Positions 1 through 6,073 of a stretch of 9,098 nucleotides of DNA are shown here, one piece after another (the first letter of the stretch is position 1; each line of letters opens with the position of its first letter). The DNA comes from Nitrospinota bacterium (GTDB taxonomy: Bacteria; UBA8248). Where the stretch lies: the NCBI GenBank assembly GCA_029937135.1, contig JAPYQX010000101.1:1-9098 (forward strand). Reading direction: 5' to 3'. Made by a program: the position numbers and the translations under genes. The notes under the pieces are model-generated. The model did not search any database. It was not told the origin of the DNA and saw only the letters and a list, made by a program, of their open reading frames with translations.

Positions 1-99
1 CTCCTCGTCGCCTCGGCGCTGGCCCAGCTCGGTGGCGTTGGCCTCTTCACCGCGACCATCTGGCGGCGCGTGCGCGAGGTGACCCCCGGCGTTCTCTAG
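1..99 (+). CDS. C-terminal end of a membrane protein (5' truncated)
   Basis: Frame 1 is open from the window edge to a TAG at 97-99 and encodes 32 residues. They form one hydrophobic segment (LLVASALAQLGGVGLFTATI) followed by a short basic tail (WRRVREVTPGVL), which is how many polytopic inner-membrane proteins end. The final helix would place the Arg-rich tail in the cytoplasm. The stretch is strikingly GC-rich, with nearly every third position G or C, whereas the DNA from about 130 onward is much more balanced. That fits a real coding region with strong GC3 bias, but it also marks a composition change at this edge. The family cannot be named from 32 residues; a terminal helix of an oxidase- or NnrS-like protein is only a guess. 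Confidence 0.6.
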   Translation, partial: LLVASALAQLGGVGLFTATIWRRVREVTPGVL

Positions 100-432
100 G
101 CGGCCGAAGGCGCGGCGCGGAGTAGTCTCCCGCATTAACGCCGAAGGGGAGAGATCTACGTTAAAGAAACACTAAGAAACGGAAAAATCGAACGGGACAT
201 ACTTGACCGTTCTGACCCAGCCGCGACCTGTGCATGGCGAATTACTTTTTTACCACTTTGGGGTACGAAAACGCGCCTGAGAAGGCGGTGTAAGTTGGTG
301 AGACTGCGTCATTGCAGGTGGAGGATTATCTACCTCCCCTTCCCTGTCGTAGGAGCGACGACATTATAGGCTGAAACGACGAGAATCTTCCCCTAAAAGC
401 GATTCCTCGTGCTGACATAGTGCTGACACAGA
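100..432. other. Gene-free stretch between the membrane-protein end and the tRNA terminator
   Basis: I see no credible gene here on either strand. One plus-strand frame is open from about 139 to 368 but has no usable start with a ribosome site and reads as low-quality, Arg-rich protein. The only clear structure is a 9-bp direct repeat, GTGCTGACA, at 409-417 and 420-428 (11-bp period), next to the tRNA terminator. A short imperfect hairpin (GTCGT...ACGAC) lies at about 347-363. Confidence 0.5.
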
Positions 433-468
433 CAAAAACAAAGGGCTACGGCATCACCGTAACCTTTT
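433..468 (-). terminator. Rho-independent terminator of the tRNA-Ala gene
   Basis: Read on the minus strand, an 11-12 bp stem (AAGGTTACGG pairing with CCGTAGCCCTT, with one G-U wobble and one mismatch) encloses the loop TGATG (452-456). A GTTTTTGT run follows immediately (complement of 433-439). It begins 9 nt downstream of the tRNA CCA end, exactly where a tRNA terminator is expected. Confidence 0.75.
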
Positions 469-476
469 GAAATATT

Positions 477-552
477 TGGTGGAGCTGAGGGGGATCGAAC
501 CCCTGACCTCATGACTGCCAGTCATGCGCTCTCCCAGCTGAGCTACAGCCCC
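477..552 (-). tRNA. tRNA-Ala, anticodon GGC
   Basis: The reverse complement folds as a complete cloverleaf of 76 nt including an encoded CCA. The acceptor stem GGGGCTG/CAGCTCC has one G-U pair and is followed by A73 and CCA (477-479). The D arm is AGCTCAGCTGGGAGAGC. The anticodon stem CATGA/TCATG encloses the loop CTGGCAG, giving anticodon GGC, which reads GCC and GCU alanine codons. The T arm is CAGGGGTTCGATCCCCT. The gene has its own upstream promoter and downstream terminator, so it is a single-tRNA transcription unit. No second copy of its 3' end (a phage attachment duplication) is seen in the window. Confidence 0.97.
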
Positions 553-607
553 AAAGGAGAATTATTCGAGTTGGGAGGGCCGCCCCGAGGGCGCCCAAAC
601 CGCGGGA

Positions 608-636
608 AATGTAGTCGATTCCCCCCGGAGAGTCAA
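608..636 (-). promoter_or_regulatory. Sigma70-type promoter of the tRNA-Ala gene
   Basis: On the minus strand there is a -35 box TTGACT (complement of 631-636), a spacer of exactly 17 bp, and a -10 box TACATT (complement of 608-613). The predicted start near 601 lies about 50 nt before the mature tRNA 5' end at 552. A GC-rich discriminator (TCCCGCGG) directly follows the -10, as is typical of stable-RNA promoters under stringent control. It lies in the gap between the DUF362 stop codon and the tRNA. Confidence 0.75.
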
Positions 637-667
637 CGGAATCGGGCCTTGGCCGCCCCTCCGCCCA

Positions 668-1744
668 TCAGGCGGGAACCCCCTCCTCTGCATAGGCCCG
701 CACCTGGTCCATGAGAGCGGTGAAGCCGGCGCTTCCCGTGGCGTCCTCGCTGAGGATTTCCATCTCCCCGGGACCTGCGGCCCCGAGTCCCAGTTCCACG
801 GCCCGGCTGATTTGACGATGAGACCAGACCGGAAAATCTCGCAAGAGTTCCGAGCCCATCGACCGGATAACCGAGGCGCCCACGACATCGACGGCCACTC
901 GATCATCGCCCGCGATGATGACATTGGGCTCGCGCAACTCACCGGTATAAGGCCCGCCCGCAATCCAGCATTGCGTTCCGTCAAGCACCACGAGACTCGG
1001 AGTGTAAAGAAGGTTTGTCTCCATGATCATTTCGGCCATCTGGGGCACGAAATGCGCCCGGACCCTGTCCCGCGGATGAACGAATCCGTATCCGTTTTTC
1101 AGAGAAAGGCTGAACCGCGGACCCCCGCCGTGGCTCTTCATGGTAGGGGCACTGACGATGTGTTGATTCGGGCGGAGAATTCTCTCCTGGCAATGAATCC
1201 ATCCGCCCCAGCGGTGCGCGCCCGGGACCCGGGCCTTCACCCAGGGCTCCTCGTCGAATAAAACAACTCCGTTACCGTTTCTCTTCCGAAATTCGTCCAT
1301 CCCCCACCGCTCGAAATTCAGCGCGGCCGGCAACGATAGGAGCCCGCCCAATTCACCGATATCGATTTCCTCACACCCCGCCTCGCGAATCAATTCGATA
1401 AGGGCCTGGAGATGATCGGGATGCGAGGACGCCGGAAATGGATCGGCCGAATTGAAATTCGGTTTGATCAAAACGGGGTGCGGAGCGCTGATCGCACAGC
1501 GAATTCCGCCCAGCAAGTCCACCGCGATTCGGACCCCTTCGGCGCGTGTCCGCCCGCGGGCCACAGCGACAAGGCTTTTGCCGCCCGACGTCAGTCGCGG
1601 GCGGCGAAGGGCAGGAACCTCGGCCTCGGGGAACTCCTCGGTGGATTCTTGCAAAACCCTGTAGGCACCCGCATTTTTGTTGTTCAGGACCTGCCGAAAT
1701 TTCTCCGCACGAACCTCAACCGACGTATCCAGTGGAACCAGCAA
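668..1744 (-). CDS. DUF362 domain-containing protein
   Basis: This 358-residue protein matches the DUF362 family (PF04015) in its motif order: VLIKPNFN (91-98), HIVSAPTMKSH (195-205), SLSLKNGYG (212-220), LDGTQCWIAGGP (254-265) and AGDDRVAVDVVGA (278-290). The family's biochemical role is not established. Some members carry a ferredoxin domain, but no CxxCxxC cluster is present here, so this is a stand-alone DUF362 protein. No signal peptide or membrane helix is evident, suggesting a cytoplasmic location. The start is TTG at 1744, chosen because AGGGGG lies 7 nt upstream (1752-1757). The first 56 residues are charged and look less conserved. The gene is monocistronic, with its own promoter and a palindromic operator candidate about 55-80 bp upstream. 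No clear terminator follows it before the tRNA promoter. Confidence 0.88.
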   Translation of the reverse strand: MLVPLDTSVEVRAEKFRQVLNNKNAGAYRVLQESTEEFPEAEVPALRRPRLTSGGKSLVAVARGRTRAEGVRIAVDLLGGIRCAISAPHPVLIKPNFNSADPFPASSHPDHLQALIELIREAGCEEIDIGELGGLLSLPAALNFERWGMDEFRKRNGNGVVLFDEEPWVKARVPGAHRWGGWIHCQERILRPNQHIVSAPTMKSHGGGPRFSLSLKNGYGFVHPRDRVRAHFVPQMAEMIMETNLLYTPSLVVLDGTQCWIAGGPYTGELREPNVIIAGDDRVAVDVVGASVIRSMGSELLRDFPVWSHRQISRAVELGLGAAGPGEMEILSEDATGSAGFTALMDQVRAYAEEGVPA

Positions 1745-1798
1745 ACCAAGACCCCCTTTTTGGCCAATTTTTTGACAAAAAATATGCTCAACCCCTTG

Positions 1799-1822
1799 AA
1801 TCCATATAAGATACTATGGATT
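1799..1822. promoter_or_regulatory. Operator-like palindrome over the DUF362 -10 box
   Basis: A perfect 8-bp inverted repeat, AATCCATA (1799-1806) and TATGGATT (1815-1822), has an 8-bp spacer centred on the predicted -10 box. Half-sites about 16 bp apart over a core promoter are the usual layout for a dimeric repressor. The binding protein is unknown. Confidence 0.5.
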
Positions 1823-1835
1823 TGGATGTTGTCAA
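1808..1835 (-). promoter_or_regulatory. Promoter of the DUF362 gene
   Basis: The minus strand has a perfect -35 TTGACA (complement of 1830-1835), a 16-bp spacer, and TATCTT as -10 (complement of 1808-1813). The predicted start near 1801 gives a leader of about 57 nt to the TTG start at 1744. The -10 sits inside the inverted repeat at 1799-1822. Confidence 0.6.
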
Positions 1836-1847
1836 ATTAGAGCCATT

Positions 1848-1862
1848 TGGTAATACTTACCA
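1848..1862. promoter_or_regulatory. Second palindrome upstream of the DUF362 promoter
   Basis: TGGTAA-TAC-TTACCA is a perfect 6+6 bp inverted repeat centred about 54 bp upstream of the predicted DUF362 start site, a position suited to an activator or an auxiliary operator. Its sequence differs from the palindrome at 1799-1822. It could equally serve the divergent plus-strand genes from 2065. Confidence 0.4.
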
Positions 1863-2064
1863 GAATTGTTACGGGATCTGAATCCACCCCGAGGTGAGTT
1901 TGCATAAATCCCTATTATGTATAGGATATCGTAAGATGTATTTGTGGGGAACTCCCGCCCTGTTTTTCATTCCGCCACCGAAGGGCAAGGATGGTCCGAT
2001 TATTCTATTCGATTAATTCTAAACAGTTGTTTTTATTGGTTCACTTTAATTAAAAGGTATCTCC
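1863..2064. other. AT-rich intergenic DNA upstream of the coiled-coil gene pair
   Basis: This stretch contains no gene on either strand. It must carry the promoter for the plus-strand pair at 2065-2883, but I found no convincing -35/-10 pair. The closest is TTGCAT (1900-1905) with a poor TAGGAT 16 bp downstream. A short inverted repeat, CCTAT...ATAGG, lies at 1911-1925. The DNA is visibly more AT-rich than the flanking genes. Confidence 0.4.
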
Positions 2065-2457
2065 GTGCTCCAATACCTAAGTGAAATCCGGGTTACGTTG
2101 GAACTCCTCTTAACGATTGGCTCCCTTTGGTGGGCCATTCGAACATTCGTCATTTCCTCCGCTTCCAGGGATCACCTCATGAGAGAGGAGGATGAGGCCC
2201 ACAGCCATCAGGGCGGCATGGAGAAGTCGGTCAAAAAAATGGAGGACACTTTAAAGAAAATCACCGGAAAAATAATTCCAAGCCAGGAGGAGGTGATGGT
2301 CCAACTGGTGAAGCAGATCGAAAACATGGAAAAAAGTATCCAAAAATCCAACCTTCCCGAAAAAGTTAAGCTCTATAAGGAAGTACAGCAGTTCTACACC
2401 GAACAGCCTGATTCACGTTATTTTCACGCCTCGAATTACAAGCCGGGAGTGGAATAA
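2065..2457 (+). CDS. Small membrane-anchored coiled-coil protein (first of a pair)
   Basis: I do not recognise this 130-residue protein. A short N-terminus is followed by one hydrophobic segment at about 12-32 (LELLLTIGSLWWAIRTFVI). A long charged helical region at about 36-115, rich in Glu, Lys and Met (MEKSVKKMEDTLKKI, VKQIENMEKSIQKS), is likely to form a coiled coil. The tail (about 116-130) is polar and aromatic. The start is GTG at 2065, supported by AAGG 7 nt upstream. Anchored by the N-terminus, the helical part would most simply lie in the cytoplasm. The next gene starts 9 bp after the stop and has the same architecture, so the two are probably co-expressed and may form a hetero-oligomer. 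Codon use is more A-rich than in neighbouring genes, which may indicate transfer or weak expression. Confidence 0.7.
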   Translation: MLQYLSEIRVTLELLLTIGSLWWAIRTFVISSASRDHLMREEDEAHSHQGGMEKSVKKMEDTLKKITGKIIPSQEEVMVQLVKQIENMEKSIQKSNLPEKVKLYKEVQQFYTEQPDSRYFHASNYKPGVE

Positions 2458-2466
2458 CCTTATAAA

Positions 2467-2883
2467 ATGGATATCGCCATAGTGATTGGAAAAGAACTCA
2501 TCAACGTCAGCGCGGCCGATGGATTACGAATCGTCCTGGTTGGGATATTTTTCTTTTCGGGTCTAGGCTACAAAATAAAGGCCAGAAGCGAAATCTCGAA
2601 GTTAGAAGTAGAGGTCCGAAAAGTAAAGGGAGCCCTCGAAACGTTGGCCGGCAAGGAAAAAAGCCTACGGGATGAAGTACATAATCTTTTGAGTACGCAA
2701 AGCCTCAACATGGTGGAAATTAACCGGCTCAAGACCAAAAAAGCGAATTTGGGCAAATTACCAATCACCCTCAGCAAAGAACTCGAGGATATCGTCGCCT
2801 GGTGCCACCAGAAAAAAATATCGGTCAATTTTGATCGGCGCATGGCGGCCAAGCGTCCCTCCCCGAAAGGCGGGACATTGTAA
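2467..2883 (+). CDS. Small membrane-anchored coiled-coil protein (second of a pair)
   Basis: I do not recognise this 138-residue protein. A polar N-terminus is followed by a hydrophobic segment at about 19-36 (GLRIVLVGIFFFSGLGY). A heptad-like charged helix runs from about 38 to 95 (ISKLEVEVRKVKGALETL, LRDEVHNLL, INRLKTKKANL). A small C-terminal part (98-125, SKELEDIVAWCHQKK) and a basic tail complete it. ATG at 2467 is the only good start, though its ribosome site is weak (GGA about 15 nt upstream). Translation may therefore be coupled to the preceding gene, whose stop is 9 bp away. The two proteins share an architecture but no obvious sequence identity, so the pair is not a simple recent duplication. 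No terminator is visible after the stop. Confidence 0.7.
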   Translation: MDIAIVIGKELINVSAADGLRIVLVGIFFFSGLGYKIKARSEISKLEVEVRKVKGALETLAGKEKSLRDEVHNLLSTQSLNMVEINRLKTKKANLGKLPITLSKELEDIVAWCHQKKISVNFDRRMAAKRPSPKGGTL

Positions 2884-3035
2884 GAAACCCCAATAACACG
2901 CCGAAGTGCCCTACATGCGCTACCGATTCATTCCGCACAGCAAATTCCACTTCCACCATTACTCCTATCAATTGAAAAATATTTTATTCGTTTGACAGAG
3001 CGACTTTAAAAACGATTTCTTGAGGAGCACCCTGT

Positions 3036-3875
3036 ATGATTTTTTTCATCGAATTCCTCCTGTTCGGGCTCAGCGTCGGTATTTTTGGAACGATGGTCGG
3101 AGCGGGGGGAGGATTTATTTTAACTCCGATTTTACTTCTCCTGTTTCCGGATCGCCCCTCCGAGGTCATTACCGCGACCTCGCTTTCAGTCGTTGCCCTG
3201 AACGCGCTTTCGGGCTCCATCGCCTACCACCGGCTCAAGCGAATCGACATCAAAACAGGTCTGATGTACGGCCTTGTCGCCTCCCCCTGGGTCGTACTGG
3301 GGACATTCGTCACCGCCAGAGTCGGACGCGGAGCGTTCGACATGATCCTGGGAGTGGGGCTGATGGCTCTATGCGTGTCTTTATTCCGGGGCTCCCCTCC
3401 CCCGCTGGACCCTTCAGAGGCGGGTGGCGGTGAAAACCCCTCGTTGCGAGAGCGCCGAATCGTTGACAACAAGGGCCACGTTTATCATTACTATTTTCGC
3501 TTCCGGCTCGGCCTTTGGCTGAGCACGGGCGTTGGCTTTCTGGCTAGCTTTTTGGGAATAGGGGGCGGGCCCATTTATGTCCCTCTTCTTATTCAAGGTT
3601 TAAGAATCCCTGTTCATATCGCAACAGCCACTTCCCAATTTTTGCTCTTGATCACGACGGTAGTGGCTGTTTTAACCCATTTCCTTCAGGGCAACCTGCA
3701 TACAATGGGGGACATCATTATTCCCCTCGCCATCGGGGTCGTCGCCGGAGCTCAAATCGGAGCGGTGACATCCGGCAAGCTCAAATCGATTACATTAACG
3801 CGGATTTTCGTGGTGCTCATCGCCGCAATCTCGGTTAGGCTCCTCTACCAGGGCATCAGCGGCACTCTGAATTGA
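3036..3875 (+). CDS. TauE/SafE (TSUP) family membrane transporter
   Basis: The 279-residue protein belongs to the TSUP superfamily (PF01925), predicted inner-membrane exporters or importers of sulfite, sulfonates, sulfoacetate or other small anions. The family's internal duplication is plain. GTMVGAGGGFILTPILLLLF (18-37) corresponds to GFLASFLGIGGGPIYVPLLI (167-186), and TATSLSVVALNALSGS (47-62) to TATSQFLLLITTVVAV (197-212). About eight membrane helices are present. The two halves are joined by a hydrophilic loop at about 118-156 containing PPPLDPSEAGGG, rather long for the family. The ATG at 3036 has GAGGAG 8 nt upstream. The substrate cannot be read from the sequence, and no sulfur-metabolism gene adjoins it. 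It is probably transcribed alone, with about 130 bp before the next gene. Confidence 0.9.
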   Translation: MIFFIEFLLFGLSVGIFGTMVGAGGGFILTPILLLLFPDRPSEVITATSLSVVALNALSGSIAYHRLKRIDIKTGLMYGLVASPWVVLGTFVTARVGRGAFDMILGVGLMALCVSLFRGSPPPLDPSEAGGGENPSLRERRIVDNKGHVYHYYFRFRLGLWLSTGVGFLASFLGIGGGPIYVPLLIQGLRIPVHIATATSQFLLLITTVVAVLTHFLQGNLHTMGDIIIPLAIGVVAGAQIGAVTSGKLKSITLTRIFVVLIAAISVRLLYQGISGTLN

Positions 3876-3915
3876 TCCAGCGAGACGGCCTCCATGGAAA
3901 ATTACTTCGCTCTGT

Positions 3916-3939
3916 GGGAATATGCGTTGTCCCTTTTTT
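3916..3939 (+). terminator. Weak candidate terminator after the TSUP gene
   Basis: A 4-bp GGGA/TCCC stem with a 10-nt loop is followed by six T residues (3934-3939), about 60 bp past the TSUP stop codon. The T run is good but the stem is short, so function is uncertain. Confidence 0.3.
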
Positions 3940-4005
3940 CCGTCACAAAGGGCCCGTGGCATTCCTGACGACAACGGCTAATTGTAATTTTATGGAGTGT
4001 ATTCA

Positions 4006-4788
4006 ATGAGCTACAAGACAATCGTAGTCGAAGTAAAAGACAAGACCTTGTGGGTCGGCCTTAACCGCCCGAAAACCCTCAACGCCATGAATTTCGACAT
4101 GATCAACGAGGTCATCGACGCCTATACCCAATTGGACGAAGACCCCGCCATCGGCGTCGGCGTGATGTACGGACTGAACGGAAACTTCTCCTCGGGCGGC
4201 GACATGGACATGATGTTGGGCCTGGACGAGCAGACCGGCCATATTTGGAACAATAAAATGCGGCGCCTTTGCATGCTTCTCAGAAACTGCGGAAAACCAA
4301 CCATCGCCATGGTTCGGGGATGGTGCATCGGCGGCGGCAACGAATGGCAACTCTACAACGACCTGTGCATTTCAAGCGAAAACGCTACCTTCGGACAGTC
4401 GGGCGCCAAGGTCGGGGCCCTTCCGGTCGTTGGTGCGACCCAGTATCTTCCGCTTCTCATGGGAGATCGGCGGGCAAGGGAAATGCTCTTCCTCGCCAAG
4501 CGCTACTCCGCCAAGCAAGCCAAGGAAGACGGCCTCATCAATGAAGTCGTTCCCGATGAAAAGCTCGAGGAGACTACCGAGGAATGGTGCGCGACGATTA
4601 ACAGCCACGCTCCGGCCACTCTTCGATACATGAAAACAAGCCTCAATTTTTTGGGCGATCTTCACTATCCATCCTGGATGCACGGAAGCGAGCTTCTCAA
4701 TGCGGTCTGGAACAATGAGCAATCCGTCGAAGGGATGAACGCTTTCAAGGAAAAGCGCCCGGCCGACTTCAGCCGATTTCCACGGTAA
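4006..4788 (+). CDS. Enoyl-CoA hydratase/isomerase family protein (crotonase), MenB/BadI-like
   Basis: This 260-residue crotonase-fold protein should act on an acyl-CoA thioester in the cytoplasm. Oxyanion-hole motifs are FSSGGD (61-66) and CIGGGNE (107-113). The C-terminus resembles MenB and BadI, ring-forming or ring-opening acyl-CoA enzymes: KRYSAKQAKEDGLINEVVP (165-183), EEWCATI (192-198), EGMNAFKEKRPADFSRF (242-258). The active site is mixed. Glu113 aligns with Glu144 of rat enoyl-CoA hydratase, but the second glutamate (Glu164) is Gly133, as in MenB (GQSGAKVG, 130-137). The MenB/BadI Asp after GS-x is Pro140. The exact reaction therefore remains open. ATG at 4006 is preferred over the in-frame GTG at 3997 because GGAG (3994-3997) is 8 nt upstream of it. 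It heads a probable operon; the DoxX-like gene follows after 20 bp. Confidence 0.88.
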   Translation: MSYKTIVVEVKDKTLWVGLNRPKTLNAMNFDMINEVIDAYTQLDEDPAIGVGVMYGLNGNFSSGGDMDMMLGLDEQTGHIWNNKMRRLCMLLRNCGKPTIAMVRGWCIGGGNEWQLYNDLCISSENATFGQSGAKVGALPVVGATQYLPLLMGDRRAREMLFLAKRYSAKQAKEDGLINEVVPDEKLEETTEEWCATINSHAPATLRYMKTSLNFLGDLHYPSWMHGSELLNAVWNNEQSVEGMNAFKEKRPADFSRFPR

Positions 4789-4808
4789 TTTTTTTCAGGA
4801 GCGATTGG

Positions 4809-5204
4809 GTGACTTCAAGCGCAAAAGATTGGGGAGTAACGCTCCTCCGCCTTTGGATGGGTGTCCTCGCCGCGTCAACAGGCTATCAGATGTTCGTCGA
4901 TGGACTGGTACCTCTGGGCATCATGGGATTGCAAAACGCCTCCGTCGAGGCTTTGACGCGAGCCGCGATTGTTGGGATTTGGTCATTGGGCGGCGTTGCC
5001 ATTTTCCTCGGAATCGCCACCCGCACGGCATCCCTTCTCTCCACTACAGCGGCCGCCTATTTTATTTGGAATCAAATCGGCACCCAGGCGATCCAGATTT
5101 TGGATTATCAGGTACACGCCACCATATTCGTAGTCGGCATCGTTCTAATTCTTTTGGGGCCGGGCCGCCTGAATCTCGGCTCCTTGCTTCGCAAAAGAAA
5201 ATAA
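4809..5204 (+). CDS. DoxX-like small membrane protein
   Basis: The 131-residue protein has about four hydrophobic segments (roughly 9-28, 50-69, 71-90 and 99-118) and a basic end (LLRKRK), the size and layout of DoxX/DoxD-type proteins (PF07681 and relatives). LLRLWMGVLAASTGYQMF near the N-terminus resembles the first helix of that family, and FLGIATRTASLLSTTAAAYF resembles the middle helices. The family's functions are diverse or unknown; DoxD itself is a thiosulfate:quinone oxidoreductase subunit in Acidianus. The start is GTG at 4809, with AGGAG (4797-4801) 7 nt upstream. The gaps to both neighbours are about 20 bp, so it is very likely cotranscribed with the crotonase and the XRE gene. 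The family call is from helix pattern and short motifs only. Confidence 0.72.
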   Translation: MTSSAKDWGVTLLRLWMGVLAASTGYQMFVDGLVPLGIMGLQNASVEALTRAAIVGIWSLGGVAIFLGIATRTASLLSTTAAAYFIWNQIGTQAIQILDYQVHATIFVVGIVLILLGPGRLNLGSLLRKRK

Positions 5205-5225
5205 GAGAGCGCTAAAGGAAACGTA

Positions 5226-5504
5226 ATGCCCAGCGATAAAGGCTTTACAGGAAAGCGTCTGAGACGGCTCCGAGAGGAAAAACATCTGACCCGGGCGGCG
5301 GTTGCCCGAAAAGCCGGAATCGACTCCGGCGAATTCGAAAAAATCGAATCCGGCGGCATTGATCCGACTTTGGAGGCGCTCCAGCGAATTGCCGACTCGA
5401 TGGAAGTTTCCCTGGCCGACCTTCTTTCCCTTCCGCCATCGCCAATCGCCTGTGAGATACGGCTCGTATCCGAGAATGAGGCCGCGTATCAGGCGGCAGG
5501 GTAG
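5226..5504 (+). CDS. XRE-family HTH regulator, N-terminal half (ends at in-frame TAG)
   Basis: The 92-residue product carries a Cro/CI-type helix-turn-helix (HTH_3, PF01381). GKRLRRLREEKHLTRAAVARKAGIDSGEFEKIESG (9-43) contains the HTH, and PTLEALQRIADSMEVSLADLL (47-67) is the closing helix pair. It should bind DNA as a dimer. The ATG at 5226 has AGGA 6 nt upstream. The TAG at 5502-5504 interrupts a frame that continues without a gap into an S24 domain (5505-6023). Related regulators have HTH and S24 in one polypeptide of about 200-260 residues, and this pair sums to 265. The gene is thus probably a split or mutated XRE-S24 regulator. It lies 21 bp after the DoxX-like gene, so it may regulate its own operon. 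If the stop is real, this HTH half would lack its usual dimerisation domain. Confidence 0.82.
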   Translation: MPSDKGFTGKRLRRLREEKHLTRAAVARKAGIDSGEFEKIESGGIDPTLEALQRIADSMEVSLADLLSLPPSPIACEIRLVSENEAAYQAAG

Positions 5505-6023
5505 TTGATCCCGGTCCCGGTCGTTTCCGGAAATATCGCCGCCGGAAATGCCCGAATCGTGGACGATTCCATCATGAGTTGGCTGTTTCTTCCGAAAGAA
5601 GAATTCGCCCGCCGTTCATCGAATCTGGTGGCCGTTCAGTTGTTCGGGAGGAGTATGGAACCCGAAATATCCGACCGAAGCGTCGCCGTTATTGACCGGA
5701 ATGATCGTGTCGTCACATCCGACGCGATTTTCGCTATCCGTGACATAGACGGCGGATGCACTGTTAAGCGCGTTGAAGTGCTCGACGCGGATCACGTCGC
5801 CCTGATTCCTTCAAACCGGTCGCAATTCAAGGTGGAATTTTTGAAACTCGAACCGGGGGAGTCAGTGACGGATCGAATTATCGGGAGGGTTGTTTGGGTC
5901 GGCCAGTCATTTATCAGGGGAACCGAGGCCGCCGAGGACTCTCCTCCCTACGGAAGACCCGACGTAGGATTGGCCAAGGATATTCCGCCTCCGCCCCCGA
6001 AAAACCCGGAAGATTCCTTTTAA
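5505..6023 (+). CDS. S24/LexA-like C-terminal half of the split XRE regulator
   Basis: The frame is the same as the preceding HTH half and begins directly after its TAG. It encodes 172 residues of a peptidase S24 (LexA/CI-like) domain: VPVVSGNIAAGNARI at the start, LFGRSMEPEI with the expected catalytic Ser50, and CTVKRV with the expected Lys88. An Ala13-Gly14 pair is the candidate self-cleavage site, though in many non-SOS relatives the domain serves only for dimerisation or ligand sensing. A proline-rich tail (about 146-172, KDIPPPPPKNP) is unusual. If translated separately, the start would be TTG at 5505, with AGGCGG 8 nt upstream (5491-5496), or ATG at 5574 within the domain. Otherwise it is made by TAG read-through or not at all. 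The domain itself looks intact, with no other stops or frameshifts. Confidence 0.75.
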   Translation: MIPVPVVSGNIAAGNARIVDDSIMSWLFLPKEEFARRSSNLVAVQLFGRSMEPEISDRSVAVIDRNDRVVTSDAIFAIRDIDGGCTVKRVEVLDADHVALIPSNRSQFKVEFLKLEPGESVTDRIIGRVVWVGQSFIRGTEAAEDSPPYGRPDVGLAKDIPPPPPKNPEDSF

Positions 6024-6073
6024 AGCGCTCTAAAACCCCTCGCCAAGACAATACTTTGATCTGATTTGTGGGG

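Noticed and set aside
139..368. Plus-strand open frame of about 75 codons between the left-edge CDS and the tRNA
   Set aside because: It has no start codon with a ribosome site and an improbable Arg/Cys/Trp-rich composition; I could not match it to an integrase or any other family.
1412..1840. 142-codon plus-strand ORF opposite the DUF362 gene
   Set aside because: It is a mirror-strand shadow of the DUF362 gene that runs into the divergent regulatory region; no ribosome site and no domain.
3895..3969. 24-codon ORF (MENYFALWEY...) between the TSUP and crotonase genes
   Set aside because: It has no ribosome-binding site, overlaps the candidate terminator, and is too short to support.
4003..4350. 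115-codon minus-strand ORF with many His/Val repeats opposite the crotonase
   Set aside because: It is antisense to a well-supported crotonase and its composition simply reflects the complementary codons.
5502..5504. Genome-wide reassignment of TAG to an amino acid
   Set aside because: TAG also ends the left-edge CDS, rmuC and the 55-aa ORF at sensible C-termini, so a general code change is unlikely; only local read-through remains possible.
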